Translations under genes and position numbers: made by a program | The notes under the pieces: generated by a model | Seen by the model: only the letters and a program-made list of their open reading frames with translations | The model's database searches: none | Told to the model about the DNA's origin: nothing | Shown here: positions 36,806 to 45,521 of the stretch, in pieces | Layout of the letters: each line of letters begins with the position of its first letter | Numbering within the stretch: the stretch's first letter is position 1 | Source of the DNA: Thiosocius sp963753845 | Lineage (GTDB): Bacteria > Pseudomonadota > Gammaproteobacteria > Chromatiales > Chromatiaceae | Reading direction: 5' to 3' | DNA length: 64,000 nt | Assembly (NCBI GenBank): GCA_963753845.1 | Contig: CAVWEI010000035.1 | Span: forward strand, 1 to 64,000

Positions 36806-37807
36806 TTGGACTCCACGCCCTCCAGGCTGGCCGTCATCGGCGCCGGTTCATGGGGCACCGCGCTGGCGATCCAACTGGCGCGCAACGGATCCAATGTAAC
36901 CCTCTGGGGCCACCAGCACGACGAGGTGGCCGCACTCCTGCGCGACCGCGAGAATCGCCAGTACCTTCCGGGCGTACCGCTACCCGAAGGGTTGAAGCCG
37001 ACCGTCGACCTCGCCGCCTGCGTGATCAACGCCGACGAGGTACTGATCGTGGTCCCGAGCCATGCCTTTGCTGAAACTTGCGCCGCGATCGCGCGTGTGC
37101 GGCCGGGGCTGAAGACTCTCAGCTGGGCCACCAAGGGCTTCGACCGCGAAAGCGGCGGCCTGCTCAGTGAAGTCGCAGCAAGCCATCTCCCGGCCTGTGA
37201 CCTGGCGGTGGTCTCGGGTCCGACCTTTGCCGGCGAGGTCGCCCGCGGCCTCCCCACCGCAATCACCGTGGCCTCGAACAACCCGATGCATGGCGAACGC
37301 GTCGCCACCTATCTTCACGGTGAGAACTTCCGTGCCTATACCAGCGACGATCTCATCGGCGTCCAGGTCGGTGGTGCCAGCAAGAACGTCATGGCGATCG
37401 CGGCCGGTATCTCCGACGGCCTCGGCTTCGGTGCCAATGCGCGCGCCGCGCTGATCACCCGGGGTCTGCACGAGATCACCCGGCTGGGCCTGGCCCTGGG
37501 TGGAAAGCCGGAGACCTTCATGGGGCTGGCAGGACTGGGCGACCTGGCCCTGACCTGCACAGACGACCAGTCACGCAACCGCCGTATGGGGCTTGCGCTC
37601 GCCCGGGGACTGGATGTCGCCGCGGCGCGAAAAGAGATCGGTCAGGAGGTCGAGGGTGTGGCCACTGCCCGCGAGGTACACCTCAAGGCAAGATCCCTCG
37701 GGGTCGAGATGCCGATCAGCGAACAGACCTATCGTGTCCTTTACGAAGGCCTCGATCCCTCGGTCGCCGTACGCAACCTGCTCAGCCGTCAGGCGCGGCA
37801 GGAATAG
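36806..37807 (+). CDS. gpsA: Glycerol-3-phosphate dehydrogenase [NAD(P)+]
   Basis: A 333-residue enzyme reducing dihydroxyacetone phosphate to sn-glycerol-3-phosphate for phospholipid synthesis. It has the Rossmann motif VIGAGSWGTALAIQLA at the N-terminus, SWATKGFD, the substrate/catalytic region VQVGGASKNVMAIAAGISDG and GLAGLGDLALTCTDDQSRN. It begins at TTG 36806, one base after the secB stop; no better start is seen before the Rossmann motif. The C-terminal NLLSRQARQE is typical. Confidence 0.96.
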   Translation: MDSTPSRLAVIGAGSWGTALAIQLARNGSNVTLWGHQHDEVAALLRDRENRQYLPGVPLPEGLKPTVDLAACVINADEVLIVVPSHAFAETCAAIARVRPGLKTLSWATKGFDRESGGLLSEVAASHLPACDLAVVSGPTFAGEVARGLPTAITVASNNPMHGERVATYLHGENFRAYTSDDLIGVQVGGASKNVMAIAAGISDGLGFGANARAALITRGLHEITRLGLALGGKPETFMGLAGLGDLALTCTDDQSRNRRMGLALARGLDVAAARKEIGQEVEGVATAREVHLKARSLGVEMPISEQTYRVLYEGLDPSVAVRNLLSRQARQE

Positions 37808-37848
37808 AGAAGTCCCGGCGGCCCGCAAAAAACCCACTCCCGACAGGC

Positions 37849-37879
37849 TTGACCTGGAGTCAACTCCAGCTATTACTCT
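37849..37879 (+). promoter_or_regulatory. MerR-type promoter/operator (ZntR-like palindrome)
   Basis: TTGACC at 37849-37854 is followed by the inverted repeat CTGGAGTCAACTCCAG at 37854-37869 and a weak -10 (TACTCT at 37874-37879), giving a spacer of 19 nt. Over-long spacers with a centred palindrome are the hallmark of MerR-family promoters. The palindrome differs by one base from the E. coli zntA operator as I recall it (CTGGAGTCGACTCCAG). It lies just upstream of the MerR-type gene, implying autoregulation and control of the metal operon downstream. Confidence 0.8.
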
Positions 37880-37904
37880 GTGTACTGCGAATAACGGACC
37901 CGAA

Positions 37905-38330
37905 ATGACGCACATGAATTTGAGCATCGGGGGGGCCGCCGAGCAGACCGGCCTTTCGCCGGACACATTGCGCTATTACGAGCGTATCGGCCTGCTCGGC
38001 CCGGTCGGGCGGAATGCCGGGGGACAGAGGCGCTACAGCGGGGCCGATATCGCGCGACTGCGCTTTGTCAGGCGCGCTCAAGCCATGGATTTCAGCCTCG
38101 AGGAGATCGGCCAGCTGCTGGTGCTGCGCGAGCAGGGTGGCGACGTACGCGCCGACGTAAGGGCCATGACGGAGACCAAGCTCGCAGCGATCGAACAGCG
38201 CATCGAGATGCTGAGTCGCCTGCGCGACGAGTTGGAGCATCTTGTGGGCGAATGTCGGACCAGCAGCAGCGGTTGTCCGATCATCGCACGTATGGACAGC
38301 CGGCCCGAGCCGGCGGGAGAACGATCATGA
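37905..38330 (+). CDS. MerR-family metal-responsive activator
   Basis: A 141-residue regulator with a winged-helix N-terminus (AAEQTGLSPDTLRYYERIGL, then GQRRYSGADIARLRFVRRAQ), a long dimerisation helix (about 80-115) and a metal-binding loop with Cys117 and Cys124 (ECRTSSSGCPII). The Cys-X6-Cys spacing matches CadR (112/119) rather than CueR (112/120), but the Cys that divalent-ion sensors carry at the start of the dimerisation helix is replaced here by Arg82. Its metal is therefore ambiguous; the CusBA-like genes downstream favour Cu+/Ag+. ATG 37914 is an alternative start. The stop overlaps the HMA gene start (ATGA). Confidence 0.88.
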   Translation: MTHMNLSIGGAAEQTGLSPDTLRYYERIGLLGPVGRNAGGQRRYSGADIARLRFVRRAQAMDFSLEEIGQLLVLREQGGDVRADVRAMTETKLAAIEQRIEMLSRLRDELEHLVGECRTSSSGCPIIARMDSRPEPAGERS

Positions 38331-38620
38331 GTTACACGATTGCGGTTGAGAACATCAAATGCGGCGGATGTGCCAACAGCATCCGCACACACCTGATCGA
38401 ACACGAACTCGTCCAGACGGTCGATGTCGACATCGAGAAGGGCGAAGTCCACATCGAGGGCAACCCCGAATGGCGTGGCCAGGTGGCGACTGCCCTCGCC
38501 AGGATGGGTTACCCCGAGGTCGGCTCGGTCGAGGGGCTCAAGGCCGCGACCGCCAAGGCCAAGTCGTTCGTGAGTTGCGCCATAGGTCGGATCGACAAGG
38601 CGAGCACGGAAAAACCATGA
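38327..38620 (+). CDS. Heavy-metal-associated (HMA) domain metallochaperone
   Basis: A 97-residue protein with an HMA/CopZ-like fold (about 1-65): metal-binding CGGC at Cys12/Cys15 in VENIKCGGCANSIRTHLI. The motif is CxxC as in CopZ and Atx1. The 30-residue tail (KAATAKAKSFVSCAIGRIDK) adds another Cys. It overlaps the MerR gene by 4 nt, so it is likely co-translated and induced with it, delivering Cu+ or a related soft metal to efflux. Confidence 0.88.
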   Translation: MSYTIAVENIKCGGCANSIRTHLIEHELVQTVDVDIEKGEVHIEGNPEWRGQVATALARMGYPEVGSVEGLKAATAKAKSFVSCAIGRIDKASTEKP

Positions 38621-38677
38621 AACTCCAAGGCCTGCCCACCGGTCTTAAGCACAGCTAACCGGGAAGAATCACCGCAG

Positions 38678-39091
38678 ATGATTTGGGAGATGACATATCG
38701 ACCGACGGGCGGCCCCGGTGGCAAGATCCTGAGCCTGCTGCTGGCCGTGCTGCTGGCAATGTCTCCATTGCTGACAATGGCCCAGGGTGGCGGGCCGGCC
38801 CCGGTCGAGGGTGTCGGGGCAACTGCCCAGATGCCCTGCCATCAGGACACCGCACAGACGACCCCCGATACGGACCCGTCGCGCGCCGACCCCTGCCCGC
38901 ACTGCACGGGCGACTCCCCTGCGTCGCAATGCCACTGCTGCGGATTTCCCACGCCGGCCGGCCTGGGCACGCTTGCCACTACCCCGGTGGCCGGAGGTCC
39001 GGAAGCGGCCCTGCGGCACCCCCTCGCCAACGAGGCCTTACCCGAGTCGCCGCACGACGACCTTTTTCGCCCACCTATATTCCCCGGCTGA
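38678..39091 (+). CDS. Small Cys/His-rich exported protein (DUF2946-like)
   Basis: A 137-residue protein with a hydrophobic export segment (about 17-35, ILSLLLAVLLAMSPLLTMA) followed by a Cys/His cluster (MPCHQD, PCPHCTGDSPASQCHCC). The pattern resembles small DUF2946-type proteins found before copper and RND efflux genes. Periplasmic metal binding is plausible but unproven. ATG 38678 is taken; ATG 38690 in the same frame is also possible. Confidence 0.65.
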   Translation: MIWEMTYRPTGGPGGKILSLLLAVLLAMSPLLTMAQGGGPAPVEGVGATAQMPCHQDTAQTTPDTDPSRADPCPHCTGDSPASQCHCCGFPTPAGLGTLATTPVAGGPEAALRHPLANEALPESPHDDLFRPPIFPG

Positions 39092-39168
39092 TCGGCCGTA
39101 CCCCGGCCTGTACGAATATATCTGTCAGGATGACCTGATAGTCATGCCATTCAATCGGAATATGGAAA

Positions 39169-40440
39169 GTGACTGCTAACTTACATCGCATCTTGGGGAT
39201 CGTCGTGTTGATCCTGGCCACGCAGCTTGGCGCCTGCCTCGAATCCGCGCAAGAACCCACCGACAAGGTCGCCGAAGCCAACCGGGACACGGCCATTGGG
39301 CACGCGGCCAAACATCTGGATCCGAAATACGTCTGCCCCATGCATGCGCAGATCGTGCGGGACCAACCCGGGACCTGCCCCATCTGCGGCATGGATCTGG
39401 TGGAAAAGACCATCGACGCCCAAGGCGGCGGGCACCCCACGGTCACCATCAGCAACGCGGTGATCAACAGCATGGGGGTGCGCACCGCCACTGCCGCCAG
39501 GGTGACCCTGTGGCGATACATCCAGACGGTCGGGCGAATCGACTATGACGAGACCCGTCTCGCCCACGTCCACCCGCGCGCGGAGGGCTGGATGGAAGAA
39601 CTCAGCCTGCGCGCCGAGGGGGACCCGGTGGAAAAAGGACAGTTGCTCGGCCGGCTGTATTCACCCGAGATCCTCAGCGCCCAGGTCGACTACCTGATCG
39701 CGCTCGACAAGGACGGCAGCAAGATCCGGCTGGAGAATGCGCGCAACCGCTTGCGACTGCTCGGCGTGACCGAGCCGACGATCACGGCCATCCAGAAACG
39801 TGGCGAATCACAGAACACCGTGCCGATCGTCGCGCCGGCCGGCGGCGTGGTGACCAGGCTGGGCATGCGCGAGGGCATGTACGTCAAACCGGAGATGGAG
39901 ATCGTCACTATCGCCGACCTGGAGCGCATCTGGGTGCTCGTGGACGTTTACGAGCACCAGATCGACTGGCTGGCCAGGGGCCTGAGCACGGAGATCCGGG
40001 TGCCGGCTTATCCGGGCCGGACCTGGGAGGGTACGGTCGAGTACATCTATCCGGAACTGGATCCCAAGTCACGCACGCTCAAGGTACGCCTGGCTTTCGA
40101 CAATCCGGACGGCCTGCTCAAGGCGAACATGTTTGCCGATGTGGTGATCTATGGTGGGCCGAGACATGAGGCCCTGGCGGTGCCCGCGGAGGCAGTAATC
40201 GAGACCGGGACGCGTTCCAGTGTGGTGCTGGCGCTCGGCGAGGGCCGCTTCCGGCCTGTCGACGTGGTCACCGGCATGTCCAGCGGCGGGATGGTCGAGA
40301 TCCTCACTGGGCTAGAGGCCGGTGACGCGGTGGTGGTATCGGGCCAGTTTCTGATCGACTCGGAGTCCAGCCTGCAGGCCAGTTTCCTGCGCATGGCCGA
40401 ATCGGAACAGGACGCGTCAACCAGCGCCCCGCAGCAGTGA
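39169..40440 (+). CDS. cusB: CusB-like efflux RND periplasmic adaptor (lipoprotein)
   Basis: A 423-residue membrane-fusion protein of heavy-metal RND efflux. The N-terminus has a lipobox (ATQLGAC, lipidated Cys about residue 23), then a heavy-metal-binding domain (YVCPMHAQIVRDQPG, then TCPICGMDLV). Next come a lipoyl/hairpin region (HPRAEGWMEELSLRAEGDPV) and the beta-barrel and membrane-proximal parts (VFDLxx-type GLLKANMFADVVI). It starts at GTG 39169, since no in-frame ATG precedes the signal. CusB passes Cu+ and Ag+ from chaperones to CusA and gates the pump. cusA follows after 10 nt. Confidence 0.92.
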   Translation: MTANLHRILGIVVLILATQLGACLESAQEPTDKVAEANRDTAIGHAAKHLDPKYVCPMHAQIVRDQPGTCPICGMDLVEKTIDAQGGGHPTVTISNAVINSMGVRTATAARVTLWRYIQTVGRIDYDETRLAHVHPRAEGWMEELSLRAEGDPVEKGQLLGRLYSPEILSAQVDYLIALDKDGSKIRLENARNRLRLLGVTEPTITAIQKRGESQNTVPIVAPAGGVVTRLGMREGMYVKPEMEIVTIADLERIWVLVDVYEHQIDWLARGLSTEIRVPAYPGRTWEGTVEYIYPELDPKSRTLKVRLAFDNPDGLLKANMFADVVIYGGPRHEALAVPAEAVIETGTRSSVVLALGEGRFRPVDVVTGMSSGGMVEILTGLEAGDAVVVSGQFLIDSESSLQASFLRMAESEQDASTSAPQQ

Positions 40441-40450
40441 GGTCGCCCGC

Positions 40451-43400
40451 ATGTTGAAGAAGCTGATCGCCTGGTCGGTCAACAACCGCTTCCTGGTCCT
40501 GCTCGCCGCCGTCGTCATCACCGGCTGGGGTTGGGTGGCGCTGAACAAGACGCCGCTGGATGCCATCCCCGACCTGTCCGACGTGCAGGTGATCATCCGC
40601 ACCAGCTTTCCCGGGCAGGCACCGCGCGTGGTCGAGGAGCAGGTCACCTACCCGATCACCACCACCATGCTGTCGGTACCCGGCGCCCAGGTGGTCCGCG
40701 GCTATTCCTTCTTTGGCGACTCCTATGTGTACGTCATCTTCAAGGACGGCACCGACCTTTACTGGGCGCGGGCCAGGGTGCTCGAGTACCTGAACCAGGC
40801 CGCCGCGGATTTGCCAGACGGGATACAGCCGCGCCTCGGCCCGGATGCCACCGGGGTCGGCTGGGTCTACAGCTACGCCCTGGTCGACCGCAGCGGCGGG
40901 CACGACCTGGCGGAACTGCGCAGCCTGCAGGACTGGTTCCTCAAGTACGAATTGCAGACCGTGCCCGGCGTGTCGGAGGTGGCAACGGTCGGCGGCATGG
41001 TGCGCCAGTACCAGGTAGTGGTCGAACCCGAGAAGCTGCGTGCCTACGGCATTTCCCTGGCACGGGTGTCGGCGGCGATCAAGGCGGCCAACCGCGAGGT
41101 GGGCGGCTCGGTGCTGGAACTGGCCGAGGCCGAGTACATGGTGCGCACGCGCGGCTATCTGCGTGGCCTGGAGGACCTCGAACACATACCGATCATGGTG
41201 AACGAGATGGGTACGCCGGTCCTTCTGCGCGATATCGCCCGGGTACAGATCGGGCCCGAGATGCGGCGCGTGGTGGCCGACCTCGACGGCGAAGGCGAGG
41301 TGACCGGCGGTATCGTGGTGATGCGCTACGGGGAGAACGCCCAGCTCACCATCGAACGGGTCAAGGCCAAGCTCGAGCAGCTGCGCCAGGGCCTGCCCGA
41401 GGGCGTCGAGATCATCGAGACCTACGATCGATCGGCGCTGATCGAACGTGCGGTGCGCAACCTGCAGAACAAGCTGATCGAGGAGTTCATCGTCGTCGGC
41501 CTGGTGTGCCTGGTGTTTCTGTTTCACCTGCGCTCGGCCTTCGTGGCGATCGTCACCCTGCCGCTTGGCATCCTGGCCTCCTTCATCGTGATGCAGCAAC
41601 AGGGCATCAATGCCAACATCATGTCGTTGGGCGGGATCGCGATCGCGATCGGGGCCATGGTGGATGCCGCGATCGTGATGATCGAGAACGCCCACAAGCA
41701 CCTCGAGCGCTATCATCGCGACTACGGCCATGCCCCACAGGGCAGAGAACACTGGCAGGTGATCACGCATGCCGCGGCCGAGGTCGGCCCGGCGTTGTTC
41801 TTCTCGCTGCTGATCATCACCCTGAGCTTCCTGCCGGTGTTCACCCTGGAGGCCCAGGAGGGCCGGCTGTTCTCCCCGCTGGCCTTCACCAAGACCTACG
41901 CCATGGCGGCCTCGGCCGGGCTGTCCGTGACCCTGGTGCCGGTGCTCATGGGCTATTTCATCCGTGGCAGGATCCCGGCCGAGGACAGGAACCCGCTGAA
42001 CGTGTTCCTGATCTGGCTGTATCGCCCGCTGCTCAATGCCGTCATGCGCCTACCGAGGATGACCCTGCTGATTGCGGTGCTGGCGGTGGCGAGCCTGGTG
42101 ATCCCGATCTCCGGGGTCAGCGGTTTCGTCGCCCCCCTGAAGTGGCCCTTCCAGCTTACCGGCCTGGTAACCGGCGAACCGCAGGCGATGGTGGCGCGGA
42201 TCGAGCAGGCCCAGCAGGACCTTGTCCGGGACTGGCGATGGACCTTCCGCGACACGCCCTGGCTTGCCCGCTTCGCCGATGGCCTGGGCTCGGAGTTCAT
42301 GCCGGAACTCGACGAGGGCGACCTCATGTACATGCCCACTACCCTGCCCGGCCTGTCGATCGGCAAGGCGCAGGAGCTGCTGCAGCAGACCGACCGCCTG
42401 ATCCGCAGCGTCCCCGAGGTGAAGCGGGTGTTCGGCAAGATCGGCCGCGCCGATACCGCGACCGACCCGGCCCCTCTGACCATGATCGAGACCGTGATCC
42501 AGCTCAAGCCACGCGATCAGTGGCGCCCGGGGATGACCTCGCGCGGGATCATCGGGGAGCTCGATGCAGCAGTTCAGTTTCCCGGAGTGACCAACGCCTG
42601 GGTGATGCCGATCAAGACCCGTATCGACATGCTGGCCACCGGGATCAAGACCCCGGTCGGGATCAAGGTCGCCGGGCCGGACCTGGGCGAGATTGAGCGC
42701 ATCGGTCGCGATATCGAAAAGGTGGTGATGGGCGTGCCCGGCACGGCCTCGGCCTACTCTGAGCGCGTCGCCGGCGGACGCTATATCGATATCACCCCCG
42801 ACCGGGTGGCCGCCGCGCGTTATGGCCTGAACATCGACGACATCAACCAGGTGATCGCGGCCGCGGTCGGCGGCATCAATATCACCCAGACCGTGGAGGG
42901 CCTGGAGCGCTACCCCGTCAACCTGCGCTTCCCCCGCGAGCGGCGCGACGACATCGGCAAGCTGCGAGACCTGCCACTGGTGACACCGACCGGCGCACAG
43001 ATTCCACTGGCTCAGATTGCCGAGGTCCGGATCATCGACGGCCCCCCGATGCTCAAGAGCGAGAACGGGCGGCTCAACGGCTGGACCTTCGTCGATATCC
43101 GCGACGTCGACCTTGGCGGTTACGTGGCAGACGCGCAGCGGGCGGTGCGTGAGCAGGTCGAGCTGCCGCCCGGTTACTCCATCACCTGGTCGGGCCAGTA
43201 CGAGTACATGCTGCGCGCCAACGCCCGGCTGTTGCAGGTCGTCCCGCTGACCCTGGTGATCATCTTCGTGCTGCTGTACCTCACCTTCCGCCACGCCGGG
43301 CAGGCCCTGATGGTGATGGCCTCCCTGCCCTTTGCGCTGGTCGGCGGCTTCTGGCTGATCTTCCTGCTCGACTTCAATCTTTCGGTCGCGGTCGGTGTCG

Positions 43401-43807
43401 GGTTCATCGCCCTGACCGGCGTTGCCGCGGAGTTCGGCGTGGTGATGCTGGTCTACCTCGACAACGCACTGCGCGATCATGCCCGCCACGGCCCCCTCAC
43501 ACCCGCCATACTGCGCGAGGCGATCATGGAGGGCGCGGTCATGCGCGTGAGGCCCAAGGCGATGACCGTGGCGGTGATCGTCGCCGGTCTGCTGCCGATC
43601 TTTCTCGGTACCGGGACGGGGTCGGAGGTGATGAGCCGGATTGCGGCGCCCATGATCGGTGGCATGATTACGGCACCGCTGCTGTCGCTGTTCGTCATCC
43701 CGGTGATCTACCTGATGTGGAAGGGTCACGGGCTGGGCACAACAGATGACGCCGCGGCACAGACCCTGGACGCGCCCGACGACGGTCCACAACAGAATCC
43801 AACCTAG
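40451..43807 (+). CDS. cusA: CusA-like heavy-metal RND efflux transporter
   Basis: A 1118-residue inner-membrane proton-driven pump, twelve transmembrane helices. Visible are the N-terminal NRFLVLLAAVVITGWG helix, proton-relay IAIGAMVDAAIVMIENAHK and the substrate-cleft Met-rich signature EFMPELDEGDLMYMPTTLPG plus WVMPIKTRIDMLATGIKTP, which place it with the Cu+/Ag+ (CusA/HME) branch. It is about 70 residues longer than E. coli CusA (about 1047), with an insert between the helix at about 555 and EFMPELDEGD (about residues 570-615). No CusC/outer-membrane factor follows; DUF302 is next. Confidence 0.94.
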   Translation: MLKKLIAWSVNNRFLVLLAAVVITGWGWVALNKTPLDAIPDLSDVQVIIRTSFPGQAPRVVEEQVTYPITTTMLSVPGAQVVRGYSFFGDSYVYVIFKDGTDLYWARARVLEYLNQAAADLPDGIQPRLGPDATGVGWVYSYALVDRSGGHDLAELRSLQDWFLKYELQTVPGVSEVATVGGMVRQYQVVVEPEKLRAYGISLARVSAAIKAANREVGGSVLELAEAEYMVRTRGYLRGLEDLEHIPIMVNEMGTPVLLRDIARVQIGPEMRRVVADLDGEGEVTGGIVVMRYGENAQLTIERVKAKLEQLRQGLPEGVEIIETYDRSALIERAVRNLQNKLIEEFIVVGLVCLVFLFHLRSAFVAIVTLPLGILASFIVMQQQGINANIMSLGGIAIAIGAMVDAAIVMIENAHKHLERYHRDYGHAPQGREHWQVITHAAAEVGPALFFSLLIITLSFLPVFTLEAQEGRLFSPLAFTKTYAMAASAGLSVTLVPVLMGYFIRGRIPAEDRNPLNVFLIWLYRPLLNAVMRLPRMTLLIAVLAVASLVIPISGVSGFVAPLKWPFQLTGLVTGEPQAMVARIEQAQQDLVRDWRWTFRDTPWLARFADGLGSEFMPELDEGDLMYMPTTLPGLSIGKAQELLQQTDRLIRSVPEVKRVFGKIGRADTATDPAPLTMIETVIQLKPRDQWRPGMTSRGIIGELDAAVQFPGVTNAWVMPIKTRIDMLATGIKTPVGIKVAGPDLGEIERIGRDIEKVVMGVPGTASAYSERVAGGRYIDITPDRVAAARYGLNIDDINQVIAAAVGGINITQTVEGLERYPVNLRFPRERRDDIGKLRDLPLVTPTGAQIPLAQIAEVRIIDGPPMLKSENGRLNGWTFVDIRDVDLGGYVADAQRAVREQVELPPGYSITWSGQYEYMLRANARLLQVVPLTLVIIFVLLYLTFRHAGQALMVMASLPFALVGGFWLIFLLDFNLSVAVGVGFIALTGVAAEFGVVMLVYLDNALRDHARHGPLTPAILREAIMEGAVMRVRPKAMTVAVIVAGLLPIFLGTGTGSEVMSRIAAPMIGGMITAPLLSLFVIPVIYLMWKGHGLGTTDDAAAQTLDAPDDGPQQNPT

Positions 43808-43818
43808 GAGAACAGGCT

Positions 43819-44208
43819 ATGTACGGTTTTCATGCCCACCCGAAAGGAACCTTCGAACAGGTCATCGCCAAGGTGACCGAGGCACTCAAGGTTGAGGGCT
43901 TCGGCGTGCTGAGCGATATCGACGTCGCCGCCACCTTCAGGGCCAAGCTGGACATCGAACGCCGCCCCTATCGCATACTTGGCGCCTGCAACCCGGTGCT
44001 GGCAAATCAGGCGATCGGCGCCGACCCGGACATCGGCCTGTTGCTTCCATGCAATGTCGTGGTGCGTGAAGAGGACGACGGGGGTGTCACCGTGGCCTTC
44101 ATGGACCCGGTCGCGGTACTCGACCTCGTCCAGCGGCCCGAGGTCGGCGCATTGGCGCAGGACGTGCGCGCCCGGCTGCAGCGCGTGAGCGCGCAGCTCG
44201 CGGATTGA
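43819..44208 (+). CDS. DUF302 family protein
   Basis: A 129-residue DUF302 protein (FEQVIAKVTEALKVEGFGVL, RRPYRILGACNPVLANQAI, IGLLLPCNVVVREEDDG). The single Cys in GACNP and another in LPCN are typical of this family, whose members are often found with metal-efflux or sulfur genes; the function is not established. It has a clear AGGAG ribosome site and lies 11 nt after cusA, so it is probably in the same operon. Confidence 0.9.
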   Translation: MYGFHAHPKGTFEQVIAKVTEALKVEGFGVLSDIDVAATFRAKLDIERRPYRILGACNPVLANQAIGADPDIGLLLPCNVVVREEDDGGVTVAFMDPVAVLDLVQRPEVGALAQDVRARLQRVSAQLAD

Positions 44209-44225
44209 GTCGCACCGGAGGCCCC

Positions 44226-44774
44226 ATGTCGACCGAGCCCGGTGAAATCATCACGTTCTGGTTCAGCGAACCGATGCAGAAACACTGGTTCCGGTCGACC
44301 CCGGCCCTGGACAACGAGATCCGGGAGCGCTTCGAGTCGACCTGGGAGCAGGCCCGTGCCGGTCACTGCGCGCACTGGACCGGGACACCCGAAGGTTGCC
44401 TGGCACTGGCGATCGTGCTCGATCAGTTTCCGCTCAACATGTACCGCGGCCAGGCGAAGTCGTTCGCCAGCGAGGCACAGGCGATCGAGGTCACCCTGCA
44501 CGCCGTGCGTGCAGGATTCGACCGTCAACTGCCCGGCGACCAAGTGGCGTTTCTTTACATGCCGCTGATGCACAGTGAAAACCTGCATCACCAGGATGAG
44601 TCGGTACGCCTGTTCGAGGCTGCCGGGCTGATGTCCAACGCGAGATTCGCGCACCATCACCGCGAATTGATCAGGCGTTTTGGCCGCTTCCCGCACCGCA
44701 ACGCCATCCTCGGTAGGCCCAGCACCGATCAGGAACTTGAGTACCTGTCATCGAAAGAGGCCTTTACCGGGTGA
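44226..44774 (+). CDS. DUF924 family protein
   Basis: A 182-residue helical (TPR-like) DUF924 protein: ITFWFSEPMQKHWFRSTPAL, LAIVLDQFPLNMYRG, FLYMPLMHSENLHHQD, RFPHRNAILGR. The family is common in proteobacteria and lacks an assigned function. ATG 44226 behind GGAGG is preferred over an upstream in-frame start overlapping the DUF302 gene. It ends the plus-strand run that begins with the MerR gene. Confidence 0.88.
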   Translation: MSTEPGEIITFWFSEPMQKHWFRSTPALDNEIRERFESTWEQARAGHCAHWTGTPEGCLALAIVLDQFPLNMYRGQAKSFASEAQAIEVTLHAVRAGFDRQLPGDQVAFLYMPLMHSENLHHQDESVRLFEAAGLMSNARFAHHHRELIRRFGRFPHRNAILGRPSTDQELEYLSSKEAFTG

Positions 44775-44815
44775 CATCCGGGCGGCGGCGTGAACCGCGC
44801 CCGCATCCGGGCTCC

Positions 44816-45019
44816 TCAGTCATTGAGTACGAATGTGACCTTCAGATTGACCCGGTACTCGGTCACCTTGCCGTCCTCGACCACCACCTGTTGGTCCTGA
44901 ACCCAGGCAGAGGTGATTCCCTTCAGCGTCTTGGATGCACGTTTCACCCCTTGTGCGACGGCATCGTCGAAACCCTTCTTCGAGGATGAAATGATCTCTG
45001 TGACTTTTGCAACTGACAT
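44816..45019 (-). CDS. Dodecin family flavin-binding protein
   Basis: A 67-residue dodecin: VAKVTEIISSSKKGFDDAVAQG, then the flavin-stacking Trp in GITSAWVQDQQVVVEDGKV and a final strand YRVNLKVTFVL. Dodecins form hollow dodecamers that store or buffer riboflavin and FMN. It converges with the DUF924 gene and is probably monocistronic. Confidence 0.95.
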   Translation of the reverse strand: MSVAKVTEIISSSKKGFDDAVAQGVKRASKTLKGITSAWVQDQQVVVEDGKVTEYRVNLKVTFVLND

Positions 45020-45122
45020 CGGCGTTCTCCATCGTTAGTTTTGTTAACTGGCCTGTGTAAACGTAGCAGATTCTGTAAGGCAGGCCGCTTTGATCCTGCA
45101 AGGCCCAGGGGGCAAACAACAG

Positions 45123-45464
45123 ATGCCGGCGAAAACATTCCTAAAATGCCTTGAAGCCAAAGACTCCTCGGCTCTGGCCCAGGAACTGTGCTCGACCTTG
45201 AAAGCCTTGCCCAGCGGGACTCTGCCGCTCGAGGCCGCCTGCGGCCAGGGCGGCATGGTGGATGACCGCGACATTGCGGCCACGGTCCTGGGAATGGAGC
45301 AGACCGCGGATCATATCCTGGCCAGGGTCGGGATCTTCTTCACCGAAGTCGTCGGCGGCTGCAACTGCAACGAGGGACCGATCGAGGTGAACGCCTACTG
45401 CGTGCTGGAAGTCCGCATCGATCGCGCAACCGGAAACGGGCGATTCACCGTCGCAACCGGCTGA
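45123..45464 (+). CDS. Conserved hypothetical protein, 113 aa
   Basis: A 113-residue soluble protein with the segments FLKCLEAKDSSALAQELC, GMVDDRDIAATVLGME and a C-terminal CNCNEGPIEVNAYCVLEVRI. Four Cys (CNCN and others) and an IEV..YC..EVRID strand recall small proteins annotated only as hypothetical; I cannot assign a family. ATG 45123 is chosen over an upstream in-frame start that overlaps the divergent dodecin promoter. Metal or redox function through the CNC motif is speculation. Confidence 0.6.
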   Translation: MPAKTFLKCLEAKDSSALAQELCSTLKALPSGTLPLEAACGQGGMVDDRDIAATVLGMEQTADHILARVGIFFTEVVGGCNCNEGPIEVNAYCVLEVRIDRATGNGRFTVATG

Positions 45465-45521
45465 ACAGCCCGTATTGTCGACCCGTCAAAATAGCGTCTT
45501 GCAAGGACCGGATCATTCCAA

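Noticed and set aside
42050..43792. Minus-strand frame of 580 codons
   Set aside because: Antisense shadow of cusA.
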